From Endotrypanum monterogeii (taxonomy: Eukaryota > Euglenozoa > Kinetoplastea > Trypanosomatida > Trypanosomatidae), in assembly GCA_000333855.2 (NCBI GenBank), contig CM007343.1, positions 753,533-800,739 of the forward strand: 47,207 nucleotides of DNA. Direction: 5' to 3'. Position numbers and translations under genes: made by a program. How positions within the stretch are numbered: the stretch's first letter is position 1; the number at the start of each line of letters is the position of its first letter. The notes below the pieces were generated by a model. The model searched no databases. It was not told the DNA's origin and saw only the letters and a program-made list of their open reading frames with translations. Positions 9,603 through 18,824 of this stretch are shown here, one piece after another.

Positions 9603-9854
9603 TTTAATTCCCAACACGTGTGTGGTCACTCATGAGAGGTACACACTTCATCGACTTGGCAACTGCCACGATTGTGTCTGTCGGGGCCACTGTTGGAGCA
9701 TCCCGCCTTTTCATACATACTTGCATAAACACTTCGTGTGTGACCCCGAGCAGGAGAAGGCAGGGGTATCTCACGTAAAGAGGAAAGCACAGATAGATTA
9801 CCTTGTCCTTTCAGGCCTCTGCTTGTGTTTTACGTAGCGCTCTGCTCATCTGCC

Positions 9855-10739
9855 ATGTCCTTTGATGCAGATTATCAGATTGAGCGCCACGCTTTGGTTG
9901 CGGGGTGTCGTGTGGAGGTGTGCCGTTGCACACATCGCAGCACCGGTGCCCCGCGCGCCGTAAAGGTATACCACACGGCAAATATGAACAGTCGGCGTGT
10001 CGCCATGGCGATGGAGGAGGGATCGCTTGCCAAGTCTCTCCCAGTCATGCCTCAGCTCGTCCGCACCTTTGACGTCTATGCCGAGCCGGAGCGGATATCG
10101 ATTGTGATGGAGTACATGGAAGGCGGCTCCCTGTACCAATCACTCACCGCCCGCGGTGCCATAGCCGGGACCGAGGCCCGTGCGCTGACGCGGCACATTC
10201 TCACCGGTCTCAGTCTTCTACACGCCGAAGGGGTTATGCATCGCGACATCAAACCTGAGAACATCTTTCTTCGCGTCACCACGGGCAGTGGCACGACCGG
10301 CAGGGCCGCCTCGAGTGCGATGCCTGTTGCTGCCATTGGCGACTTCGGCTTAGCCACACGCCAAAATCCACACGACGAGTTGGTCGGGTCGCCGCAATAT
10401 AGTGCACCGGAGTTGGCCCTCATCGGACTCCAGCAGCGCCACAGCCACGCCGGTGCTTCGTATTTGTCCTCTGCGCGTCCGTTGTATAACGAAAAGTGTG
10501 ACGTGTGGTCTGTTGGAGTGGTGGTGTTTGTGATGCTCACCGGTCTTCTGCCCTTCGACGGCGCCACTCCGGAGGATGTCTTCAGGGCGGTGATGTGTAA
10601 CACATTGCCTCTCAACAAGGTGCCGCGTGGCCAGATGAGTCCCTCTGCCACGTCGTTCATTCGAGCCTTGCTGACGCCGAATCCGTCCAAAAGGCCCTCT
10701 GCTAAGGATGCACTGAGGCACACATGGCTGGAGGGCTGA
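9855..10739 (+). CDS. Serine/threonine protein kinase (CAMK-like, degenerate glycine loop)
   Basis: Protein of 294 residues that is almost entirely kinase domain. Seen are the ATP-binding Lys37 in AVKVY, a candidate helix-C Glu54/55, catalytic loop HRDIKPEN (129-136), DFG (163-165), SAPE (183-186) and CDVWSVGV. The glycine-rich loop is degenerate: around residues 14-22 the sequence is LVAGCRVEV instead of GxGxxG. A serine/glycine-rich insert (142-157) precedes DFG. The start is the first ATG after the acceptor at 9814; the open frame has a GTG codon 30 bases earlier. With catalytic residues intact it is probably active. It lies directly upstream of a second, only distantly similar kinase. Confidence 0.9.
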   Translation: MSFDADYQIERHALVAGCRVEVCRCTHRSTGAPRAVKVYHTANMNSRRVAMAMEEGSLAKSLPVMPQLVRTFDVYAEPERISIVMEYMEGGSLYQSLTARGAIAGTEARALTRHILTGLSLLHAEGVMHRDIKPENIFLRVTTGSGTTGRAASSAMPVAAIGDFGLATRQNPHDELVGSPQYSAPELALIGLQQRHSHAGASYLSSARPLYNEKCDVWSVGVVVFVMLTGLLPFDGATPEDVFRAVMCNTLPLNKVPRGQMSPSATSFIRALLTPNPSKRPSAKDALRHTWLEG

Positions 10740-11159
10740 CACGTGCACACTGAAGGAAGTAGTTATGATGCTAGTGCCCGTCTCTCCTTCCTTCCCAGTC
10801 GAAGCAGAAACGTGTTTCGGTGTATACATTGTCTGGGAGAGAAGAGTGCTTTGACGTTAGGGATGTTTTTTTTTTTTACATCGCTCAGGGGCCTGGTATG
10901 TAGAGACAGATATCCAGAAGCACATACACGATCATCCTAGAGCTTCGTACTTGGGGCTCGCATTGTGCCCCCCCTTTTTTTTCTTTCCCCCGCCTTATTG
11001 ACTACTTCGATGGCCGTTTGTTCATGTCTGATTCACTTTTCTGCACCCACTCCCTCCTCCTATCCTCTCTGCTTTGTTCCTTCCTCCGCCTGCAGGAGAG
11101 TGGTAACGGCCGCAAACTCACTCGCCGACACAAACACACACACACACACACAAACACAA

Positions 11160-11201
<42 letters not shown>

Positions 11202-11246
11202 GCGTGTTGCGTGTCAGCACACATACATAGGCGATTAAGGCAGACA
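10740..11246. other. Intergenic region and CA/TA leader of second kinase
   Basis: Holds T10-11 near 10865-10875, a strong pyrimidine tract at 11041-11090 with acceptor AG at 11094-11095, and a compound (CA)n-(TA)n tract at 11129-11200. No ATG lies between the acceptor and 11247, so the repeat should sit in the mRNA leader. Confidence 0.65.
11129..11200 (+). repeat. Compound (CA)n-(TA)n microsatellite in kinase leader
   Basis: Interrupted CA repeat (11129-11170) running directly into fifteen TA units (11171-11200), ending 46 bases before the kinase start codon. Confidence 0.95.
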
Positions 11247-12923
11247 ATGGGTCATCATCCCGAGGTGGTACCTCCGTCGGAGGGGCACTTCAAAAATCAT
11301 TACTTGCTCGGCGAGGAACTGGGCAAGGGTGCCTACGCCATTGTTTTTCGTTGTACCCACCGACAGACAAAGTCCGTGCACGCGGTGAAGGTGGTGGACA
11401 AGAAAAAAGCGAGACCAAAAGATATCGATGATATAACACACGAGATCGACGTAATGGGCCGCATCGGTTACCACCCAAACGTGGTGCAGATGATCGAATA
11501 TTTTTCCACTGAGCGGCATTTTTATATCATCCTCGATCTCTTGACAGGCGGGATGTTGTTCGACCGCATTGTCGAGCTGAAGCACTACAGCGAGTCGGAT
11601 GCCTCTGTGCTGATTCAAAATGTGCTCGCTGGACTGGCACACGTTCACTCAAAAGGCATCATTCACCGCGACTTGAAGCCGGAGAATCTGCTCCTGCGCC
11701 ACGCGCCCTCGCCGTGGTCATTACCCAGCTCCCATTTGACGGATGTGTGCCTCGCAGACTTTGGACTGGCCGGGTATGTTCCAAGCACCACCTGCTGCGG
11801 ATCCCCTTCGTACATCGCTCCGGAGGTGATCAATGTGGGCTACTACCGCACCCGCAAGGAACCCTACGACTGCAAGTGTGACGTCTGGTCCGTTGGTGTC
11901 ATCACGTACATCTTGCTCAGTGGCAAGATGCCCTTTCACGGCCGCACCTTCAAGGAAACGTTTCAGTGTGTCGTCAACAGCCGCTGGTCTTTTAACAGTG
12001 ACACGTGGGCAAGCGTCACCCAATCCGCGAAGGACTTCATTACTGCATGCCTTACTCCCGATCCAGCAGCCCGCCCCACAGTTATGACGCTGCAAAGGCA
12101 TGAGTGGCTCTCCAACAAGCAGCCGGATGTGCATCTCGAGCGCAGCCTCGAGTCCCTGCGGGAGCTCACGAAGAAGAGGGTGCAGGCGGCAGTGCGTGTC
12201 TTCTGCTGGACGCAGAGTTTCTTGGGCCCGCTGGACTGGACACCACCGTTTATGCGCTTTCTGAGTCACCCCGACAAGTTCTCCACTGTGCTGACGCACC
12301 AATCGCAGACAGACGCACAACATGTGCACACTATCGACTTTGGCAAGGCGCTGATGCACGAGAGTCCCGGCTGGCGCATCCAGGATTGTTGCACATGTCC
12401 TTCGGAGAAGGTCTGCAGGCACATCCAAAACGTCCACGAGTACCTCTTTGTCGGCAAGCGCTCAATGGACGTGTATCCCTTCATTGACGAGCTGCGCATG
12501 ATGCAGACGGAGGCCGAGGAAAGTTTTGTGCTGAACCCTTCGGACACGGAAACCAAGAAGCGGCTAGATAAGATCAATTACCTCATCGAAGCTGCGTGCG
12601 TCTTCTCAGATGAGTTGGCAAAGGTACCGGAGGGGGAGCTGAAGTCGAACATGATGCTCGACGGTTCGCGTAACATGCTTTTTCGTGCTCTGGGTGGCTC
12701 TCGCAGCGTGGCGAAGTCGTTTAACGAGGCGGAAAGGGAGGAGGTGACGCACCGGGTGGTGAATAAGATGACCGCCCATAAAGTGACCCCACCATCGGCG
12801 GCGGCGAAGGTAAGAACAGCCGCCACATCTCGGTCTGCATCGCCTGCAACCTCACCGGGGAATAAGTCAGCAACAAAGAGGCTGAAGACCGCACCAAAGA
12901 TGATCACCACCGACCGTCACTGA
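11247..12923 (+). CDS. Calcium/calmodulin-dependent-type protein kinase with C-terminal extension
   Basis: Protein of 558 residues. The N-terminal kinase domain (about 20-293) is complete: glycine loop LGKGAYAIV (25-33), Lys48, helix-C Glu66, HRDLKPEN (140-147), DFG (171-173) and APE (191-193). Its spacing and CDVWSVGV block place it in the CAMK group. The following stretch LRELTKKRVQAAVRVF (about 303-320) is a basic amphipathic segment of the kind that binds calmodulin or acts as pseudosubstrate; this is inference. The rest of the tail is unfamiliar. It has a Cys/His cluster (Cys381, 382, 384, 390, His392, His397), a helical region (about 410-470) and a basic Ser/Thr/Ala-rich end. The ATG at 11247 is preferred over the upstream open frame, which translates the microsatellite. 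Confidence 0.92.
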   Translation: MGHHPEVVPPSEGHFKNHYLLGEELGKGAYAIVFRCTHRQTKSVHAVKVVDKKKARPKDIDDITHEIDVMGRIGYHPNVVQMIEYFSTERHFYIILDLLTGGMLFDRIVELKHYSESDASVLIQNVLAGLAHVHSKGIIHRDLKPENLLLRHAPSPWSLPSSHLTDVCLADFGLAGYVPSTTCCGSPSYIAPEVINVGYYRTRKEPYDCKCDVWSVGVITYILLSGKMPFHGRTFKETFQCVVNSRWSFNSDTWASVTQSAKDFITACLTPDPAARPTVMTLQRHEWLSNKQPDVHLERSLESLRELTKKRVQAAVRVFCWTQSFLGPLDWTPPFMRFLSHPDKFSTVLTHQSQTDAQHVHTIDFGKALMHESPGWRIQDCCTCPSEKVCRHIQNVHEYLFVGKRSMDVYPFIDELRMMQTEAEESFVLNPSDTETKKRLDKINYLIEAACVFSDELAKVPEGELKSNMMLDGSRNMLFRALGGSRSVAKSFNEAEREEVTHRVVNKMTAHKVTPPSAAAKVRTAATSRSASPATSPGNKSATKRLKTAPKMITTDRH

Positions 12924-13308
12924 TGGCAGCGTCGCTGGGATGCCCACTGCGTTTCCCATGAGGTCTTGTTCCTTCCTTCGCCCTCTTCTAAACACACGAC
13001 GACATGTGATACCGGTGACTATGCGTATCTGGTTGTGTCGTTACGGAGATCATTTCGCTGACGTCTATGCCCGTGCGCATCGCCCCACGCTTGAGTCGAC
13101 AATGTTACCTATGGGGCACGCATGTATACACCTATGCGACACCCCCTTCTCCCCACCTATCTTTTCTATTTTTCTCTTTCTTCCCCGTGCATGTGGGAAA
13201 ATCCCGTGCGTGCGCGTGGATGCGCTTTTTTTTTTTTCCAGCTCCGCCCCCTCCTCTCTCTGTTCTTTGTCATCTAACACATGGCGTGTTATGATGCGGA
13301 TGCGCGTC

Positions 13309-13345
13309 TTCCCCTTCCCCTTCCCCTTCCCCTTCCCCTTCCCCC
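13309..13345 (+). repeat. (CCCCTT)n hexamer tract
   Basis: About six tandem CCCCTT units in non-coding DNA; the complementary strand is (AAGGGG)n and G-rich. Confidence 0.92.
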
Positions 13346-14191
13346 AAACATAGGTGCACGCACGCGTAAACTTTTTCTTCTTGTTTGGGAGGGAGGCAGA
13401 GCGGAAGGACGCATGGCAAAATTTTTTTATATATATCATCCTCCTCCTCCCCTTTCACCTTGTCCTCTCAGACACAGAGGTGGACGTCTTACTTCACCTC
13501 ACCGAGCTTCAACAAACCTTTTTTTTTTTTTTCGATTGGTTTGGAAAAAAAAAATTTACATGTTTTGATTAAAAAAAAATATATATAAACATATCCGCCA
13601 GAGTTTTCATGGATTTTCCCGGCGGTTGCTCCGAACGGTCATGCCGTATGCTTATTTTATTACGACGGTCTGCTAAGTCGTGTTTCTTCTTTTCCCTACT
13701 GCTGTTCATTTGACCTGTTTCTCGGCTGTCGTTACTGTGACCAGCGCGCGAGTGTGTATGCGTGTTTAGGTATGAAATGGGCGCGTGCCTCTCTATGCCT
13801 CTCCCGTCTTCACCCCTATCCCTACAGACGTGCGTCTATGCATGGGTCTATGTATATGCATGTGTGTATGTGGGTGTGTGTGGGTCGCGTTTCGAAATTC
13901 ACGCCTGAGTCTCCGCTGCTCCGTGTTCCCCCCTCTCTCCCCCCCTCCTTGTGAGACAACTAAATATTGATGAACATACACGGATCACCATCGCACGTCT
14001 TTGGATATAAAGTCCGAGGGAAAGCGCAGAGGAAGCTTTTTTTTGTTGTTGTTGAGAGAACAGAGGAGTGAGCATGTGGGAGGGTCGAGGTAAGCTCATA
14101 CGTGTGTGCATGTATCGTTGTGTGAACTTGATATGCGCTGATGAGCTTACTTTTCTTTCATATAAATATACATATATACATATATATTTTG

Positions 14192-14221
<30 letters not shown>
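14192..14221 (+). repeat. (TG)n microsatellite
   Basis: TG dinucleotide run in the non-coding region upstream of PRP19. Confidence 0.93.
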
Positions 14222-14223
<2 letters not shown>

Positions 14224-14411
14224 ATGCATCCGCGGAAGTGTGTACGTTCGCTTCTTTTATATTTGTGCCTCTCCCTCCCCTCTCCTCTCCCCTCCTCTCT
14301 GCAGAGGGTCTTATGCATGTTCTCTTCTTGTGCTGTAGTGATGATTCGCTTCGCCCATTTCACAAATGGGCATAATATTCGTAACAGGGACAACAAGGAA
14401 GTGATGAAGGC

Positions 14412-14436
14412 AATATATATATATATATATATATAA
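14412..14436 (+). repeat. (TA)n microsatellite
   Basis: TA dinucleotide run in the non-coding region upstream of PRP19. Confidence 0.93.
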
Positions 14437-14878
14437 AAGCACCGTTATACACCCAAATGAATAGAGATGTGAGGCATCGTTGCGATGGTACTAGGCCCTG
14501 TTGTCTCCACTAGAAGTCTTTCCTGCCTCGCCCCCGATACCAACCTACAAGTTTACTCCCTCTCATCTCTCATTTTTCTGTTTCACTTTTTTTTTGTTGT
14601 TGTTGCAAACAATTTCGTCGCATACGCTGCACTCTTCACCTTTTCGTGATGGATGTGCGTGGGCCCCGTGTGCATACGTGCCTCCCTCTCTCCCTCTCGC
14701 ATTTCAAGGTTCACGGTGGCCCTGCTTAATCGAGTTGTCTGTCATTCTGGCCTGATTACCGCAAGACCTCCCTCTCATCACATACACATAGGCACCCACT
14801 CGTACTCGCACACACGCGCACGACAGGGGTGTATTTTATTGCCCTGTTTTGTTTACAAAAGCCTCGCCGAAAAGCGTG

Positions 14879-16429
14879 ATGATGCGCTGCAACATTTCTC
14901 AGAAGGTGCCGACGCACCCAGTGGTGTCCGTCAAGTCAGGTCTCCTTTTCGAGCGAAGCCTCATCGAGAAGCACATCGACGAGTGTGGTCGCTGCCCCGT
15001 GACTGGGGAGCCGTTGCGTAAGGAGGACCTCGTAGCCGCACAGGGTGCTGTGCCCGATGCGGCTGTGGCGGCCAGCGGCAGTCTCGGGGCTGCTTCGATC
15101 CCTACGCTTCTGGAGCGTCTTCAGGTAGAATGGGAGGGGGTGGCGCTGGAGCAGTTTAGCCTTCGCCAACAGGTGACGCAGCTACAGTTGGAGCTGGCCC
15201 ACGCGCTGCAACAGTACGACGCCGCTTGCCGGGTGATAGCGCGTCTGAGCAAGGACCTGGATACCCTTCGCGGGGGCACGTCCGGGGCTGACGATGGGGC
15301 CCAAGAGGGTGCCTCTGTGGTGGTTGTCCCGGCGGCTGTGCTGCAGCGCATGGACGCGGTGGAGACTGCAGAGCGCCAGGCACGCAAGCAGCGAAGAGCG
15401 GCGGCGGCGGCATCGGCGGCTGCCACGCCGTCGCAGCTGACAGAGGAGGCGCAGTGGGTCGTCACGTCGTCAGCTGTGTCTGCATCTTCTATGCCGGCTG
15501 CTGTGCATGTAGCGGCGTCAGCGGACGACGGTGACGCCGGCGTTTTTGTCAGCGCGATAACGGGTGATCACGCGATTGTGCGATACAGCCGTGAAGGCCT
15601 CAACGAAGAGGCGCGTGGACTGGGCCACACAGCGGCAGTGCACACACTGGCGACTCTCCCGGGTGAGCTCCTCCTTTCCGCTGCTGAGGATCAGACGGTG
15701 CGTGTTTGGTCGACAAAGGGCGATGCGCTGACGGTTGTGCACACACTGCGGTACGCTGGCAGTGGCGTGGCTGCGATGAGCCGGCGGACGGTGGGCGGGG
15801 CCTACGTGCTCTGCGGCTCCGCAGACGGCGTCCTCTCTCTCTCCGACGTGGAGAGCGGTGCGCATGTTGTGACGACAGCACCTCTAACACGCGAGACGGC
15901 TTTGCAGGCCCTGACGTGTGTTGAGTTGCACCCTTATACCTCCCTAGCTGCAGTGTCTTTCCAGCCAGCTGAGCTGCAGTTGTGGGATGTACGTGAAATG
16001 CGCCCCGATACCGTCATTTCCGACTTGAGAGGCGCTGCTCCGCGCACGAATATTTGCAGCACAAGCTTTAGCACCGACTGTGTCTCTCTGGCCGTTGGAC
16101 TCACGGATGGCTCGGCGTACGTTTGGGATCTTCGACAGGTGTCAGCCCCGTTAGCGGTGTTACATCCCAGCAACGCCGCAGCCGTCCCAGCTACGGTGCG
16201 CTATGCACCAGACGGACGTTCTCTTGTTGTTGGCGGAAAGGTACTAGCCTTGTACGACTGCACAGGCTTGTCGGCCTCATCCTCTGCAGTAGAGGCGATT
16301 GCAACGGCAGGAGTCAAAGGGGGTGCCATCTGCGACGTCTGCTGGGCAACGAGTGGTGCTGGTATTGTGTGTGGTTCCGTCGACGGCGTCGTTCGCCTGT
16401 ACTCAACCACTGCCAATGCAGAGGAGTGA
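14879..16429 (+). CDS. PRP19: PRP19-like pre-mRNA splicing factor (U-box, WD40)
   Basis: Protein of 516 residues with all three PRP19 parts in order. Residues 4-55 form the U-box (CNISQKVPTHPVVSVKSG, then FERSLIEKHI and CPVTGEPL), the ubiquitin-ligase module. Residues about 74-128 carry the PRP19 coiled-coil signature: IPTLLERLQVEWE, SLRQQVTQLQLELAHAL and YDAACRVIARL. From about 210 to the end are WD40 repeats (for example EDQTVRVWS and LQLWDVREM). PRP19 is the core of the NTC complex that stabilises the activated spliceosome; here it would mainly serve trans-splicing. The ATG at 14879 is followed at once by a second in-frame ATG at 14882. The open frame before 14879 has no ATG and lies upstream of the likely acceptor AG 14860-14861. 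Confidence 0.95.
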   Translation: MMRCNISQKVPTHPVVSVKSGLLFERSLIEKHIDECGRCPVTGEPLRKEDLVAAQGAVPDAAVAASGSLGAASIPTLLERLQVEWEGVALEQFSLRQQVTQLQLELAHALQQYDAACRVIARLSKDLDTLRGGTSGADDGAQEGASVVVVPAAVLQRMDAVETAERQARKQRRAAAAASAAATPSQLTEEAQWVVTSSAVSASSMPAAVHVAASADDGDAGVFVSAITGDHAIVRYSREGLNEEARGLGHTAAVHTLATLPGELLLSAAEDQTVRVWSTKGDALTVVHTLRYAGSGVAAMSRRTVGGAYVLCGSADGVLSLSDVESGAHVVTTAPLTRETALQALTCVELHPYTSLAAVSFQPAELQLWDVREMRPDTVISDLRGAAPRTNICSTSFSTDCVSLAVGLTDGSAYVWDLRQVSAPLAVLHPSNAAAVPATVRYAPDGRSLVVGGKVLALYDCTGLSASSSAVEAIATAGVKGGAICDVCWATSGAGIVCGSVDGVVRLYSTTANAEE

Positions 16430-16456
16430 AGTTCAGAGGAGATGCTTGGGGGTAAC

Positions 16457-16490
16457 GGTGGTGGTGGTGGTGGTGGTGATGGTGGTGGGG
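16457..16490 (+). repeat. (GGT)n G-rich tract in PRP19 3' UTR
   Basis: About eleven GGT-type units (one GAT) just downstream of the PRP19 stop codon; compatible with a two-tier G-quadruplex in RNA. Confidence 0.85.
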
Positions 16491-16832
16491 CAAGAGTCTA
16501 GGCAGCCTTTGCCTGGATGCTTCGTCGGGCCATCTTGGGTGTTGCCAGCAAGAGGTGTGCAAAACAATGTCGGCGGGTTTAACGTGTTCTGTATGCGCAC
16601 ATATACGCAGGCACACACACACACACACACACACAAATAAAAGAAGGGTGTGAAAGTGAATGTGTTGCGTGTGTATGCAGGATGTGTAATTGGTGTGTTG
16701 CTCTTCTATACAAACATGTGTGTGTATATATATATATATATATATAATATATGTTTGTATACGTATGTGTCTGTGTGTGTGTGTACCACTGAAGAAGATC
16801 GAGTGAGGGGGTCTCTGAGTCACTCTCTCAAC

Positions 16833-16835
<3 letters not shown>

Positions 16836-16878
<43 letters not shown>
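16836..16878 (+). repeat. (TA)n microsatellite
   Basis: TA-rich dinucleotide tract in the PRP19-TTL intergenic region. Confidence 0.9.
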
Positions 16879-16879
<1 letters not shown>

Positions 16880-17421
16880 ACAGCAAAAAAGAGAGATGGT
16901 GGGGGGTGGGGGTGGGGAGAGGGCAAGTTCATGTAGACGCAAGCGCACCCGCAAGGGAGGGAAGGGGCCGGATCCGTCTGGCAGACATTTAGGCACGCAC
17001 ACCTACGCAGACACATCGATAAGTCCTCTGAGTGGGAGAAGCCTGCATGCTATGGTGGCAGTGGAACCCAATGCCCTTCCTTCCATCCTCTCTCCTCCAT
17101 TCCTTCACTATACACACGCATATATATATATATATATATAATATGTCTTGCCTCATGACCTCCCACTGGACTATGATGCCGCTGCACACGCGCGACTCAT
17201 GATACATCGATACACTGCCGGACGCCGTGGAGATGTTCGTGTGTGCGCATCCAATGAGGCGCATGTTCTCCGCGTCCTTCTTTTTTTCTCCATTCGTTCT
17301 TTTTCTCGTTTCCTTCTTTGCGTGTGCGCGCGAGTTTTGTCCCCTACTGGGTGCATTCAAGCACTGCTTTTTTCCCCTCCCCCTCTTCCGTCGATATATC
17401 CCGGTACAGTAGCTGCGCGGC

Positions 17422-17460
17422 ATGTGGCTATGCAGCCCGTCACTGCCAACACGGCTGTAG
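17422..17460 (+). promoter_or_regulatory. Possible 12-codon upstream ORF overlapping the TTL start
   Basis: If trans-splicing uses AG 17408-17409, the first AUG is at 17422, out of frame with the main start at 17430. It opens a 12-codon frame that ends at TAG 17458-17460, overlapping the main coding start. Leaky scanning would then be needed to translate the ligase. Confidence 0.4.
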
Positions 17461-18824
17461 CGCCTACCGACGCGGCGGTCTTTCCTGGCTGCCGGACAGC
17501 CACCGGATCGTACTTTCTGGGAACCTCGACATTTTCCGTCTACGAGGAGATGGCGCGCCAACTGCAGGAGGAGGGATGGGTGCGCAAGACGAAGTCGGCG
17601 ATTGCAACTGCAGACTTTATTTTGGGGGACCGCTTTCACATACCCTATGTTCTTCTTCGAGGCCAACCGATGGCTTTGTCGTCGCGGTTCAGTGGAACGC
17701 GGTGGGTGAATTACTTCGAGGGCTCGCATCGGCTCACACTCAAGGCAGAGATGGTGCGGCTACTGAAGGAGGTTGACGCGAACTGGGCGGCGTGGCTGCC
17801 CGAATCGTACGCGGTCGGTGGGGATCAACGCAAAAAATCGGATGAGCGTGAGGCGCTTCTGGAGGCACTCACGCTGGCCAGCGACGATGATGCCATGTGG
17901 ATCGTGAAGCCAAGTGTTGGGGCGAAGGGCCGGGACATTGTGCTTCTCCGCGCCCACGCAGTACCCGAGTGGCTGGAGCAGCTGCCCGAGTCTGGTAGAC
18001 GCATGTATGTTGTGCAGCGTTACGTTGATCGCCCGCTTCTTCTTTCACACAACCGAAAGTTCGACATTCGCGTCTGGGCGCTGCTGACGAGTCCCTACAA
18101 CATCTACGCCTATACACAGGCCAGTTGTCGCACTGCAAGCGTGCCCTTCGATGTTTCCGACATCACAAACACGTATGCGCACCTCACCAACCATTGCTTG
18201 CAAGAGAGCGCCGACCATTTTAGTGAGTATGAAGAGGGTAATGAAATGTGGCTTCCTCAGTTGCAGGAGTACCTCACCTCTACCGGCAAGCCACCCGATC
18301 TGCTAGAGACTCGTGTGCTGCCCAACATCACGGAGCTCCTCGTACGCACGCTCCTCGCCATCATGCCGGAGATCGAAGTTCCGCAAGCGGAGGCGTACAA
18401 ATGCTTTCAACTGTTTGGTTACGACGTGATACTGACGGAGGACTTTGGGGTACGGCTGCTGGAGATCAACGGCTCGCCTGGAATTGCAGAGCGATTTCTT
18501 TCCCCACTGGTGAGGAGCATGCGGGAACTGCTCGATGTGGATCCAAAGGGTGACACAGCGTCAACACCAGTCTCCTCCGCGGCGGGCAGCGCACGCCTCA
18601 AGGAGCGCGCCGAGGGGGGCACGGACAGCGTCGGCAGTTCGCACCCGGTCAACGCAGACGGAAGTGACTCAGGAAAGCAACGCGCTCAGTGTGTTTCCAC
18701 AGTGACGTCAACTGCGCGTGTGACGCGGACGTGGCGTCTGAAGGACGAGGGCTTTGTACTGCTATGGCACTACGGCGACGCGGTACCACCGGGTTTAAAA
18801 GGTGTTCCCGAGCTGCTTCACTAA
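17430..18824 (+). CDS. Tubulin-tyrosine ligase-like protein (TTL type)
   Basis: ATP-grasp enzyme of 464 residues of the TTL/TTLL family, which adds tyrosine or glutamate to tubulin tails. ATP-grasp features are WIVKPSVGAKGRDI (157-170), with Lys160 and the KGR loop. Also seen are VVQRYV (194-199), KFDIRVWALL (210-219), HLTNH (251-255) and EINGSPG (345-351), the metal-binding strand. The N-terminal part (about 35-115: SVYEEMARQLQEEGW, then ADFILGDRFHIPY and WVNYFEGSHRLTLKAEMVRLLKE) resembles the N-terminal domain of true TTL rather than polyglutamylases. CFQLFGYDVI (325-334) also fits TTL. The tail after 380 is Ser/Gly-rich and probably disordered. ATG 17430 is the first in-frame methionine after the acceptor; the frame upstream is pyrimidine-tract translation. 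Confidence 0.88.
   Translation: MQPVTANTAVAPTDAAVFPGCRTATGSYFLGTSTFSVYEEMARQLQEEGWVRKTKSAIATADFILGDRFHIPYVLLRGQPMALSSRFSGTRWVNYFEGSHRLTLKAEMVRLLKEVDANWAAWLPESYAVGGDQRKKSDEREALLEALTLASDDDAMWIVKPSVGAKGRDIVLLRAHAVPEWLEQLPESGRRMYVVQRYVDRPLLLSHNRKFDIRVWALLTSPYNIYAYTQASCRTASVPFDVSDITNTYAHLTNHCLQESADHFSEYEEGNEMWLPQLQEYLTSTGKPPDLLETRVLPNITELLVRTLLAIMPEIEVPQAEAYKCFQLFGYDVILTEDFGVRLLEINGSPGIAERFLSPLVRSMRELLDVDPKGDTASTPVSSAAGSARLKERAEGGTDSVGSSHPVNADGSDSGKQRAQCVSTVTSTARVTRTWRLKDEGFVLLWHYGDAVPPGLKGVPELLH

Larger units (their letters stand above)
8874..9854. other. Intergenic region with TA, TG and C/G homopolymer tracts
   Basis: No gene seen in about 1 kb. Contains an AT-rich (TA)n tract at 9043-9080, (TG)n at 9242-9276 and C12 directly followed by G7 (9584-9602). 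The acceptor CCTTGTCCTTTCAG ends at 9814, giving the kinase mRNA a leader of about 40 bases. Confidence 0.65.
12924..14878. other. Two-kilobase gene-free region
   Basis: No supported gene. Contains (CCCCTT)n at 13309-13345, T and A homopolymers around 13520-13580, (TG)n at 14192-14221 and (TA)n at 14412-14436. The open frames are translations of these repeats. It may include a long 3' UTR of the kinase gene. A T-rich stretch with AG at 14860-14861 is the likely acceptor for PRP19. I saw no tRNA-like cloverleaf but could not fold the region. Confidence 0.6.
16430..17429. other. Intergenic region rich in microsatellites
   Basis: No gene seen. Contains a (GGT)n tract (16457-16490) starting 28 bases after the PRP19 stop, (CA)n at 16612-16635, and (TA)n at 16725-16752, 16836-16878 and 17120-17141. 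A pyrimidine tract at about 17368-17400 leads to acceptor AG 17408-17409 for the TTL gene. The open frame from 17148 to the TTL start is upstream of this acceptor. Confidence 0.6.

Noticed and set aside
10965..11246. N-terminal extension of the second kinase
   Set aside because: The extra codons translate the CA/TA microsatellite and lie mostly upstream of, or across, the splice acceptor at 11095.
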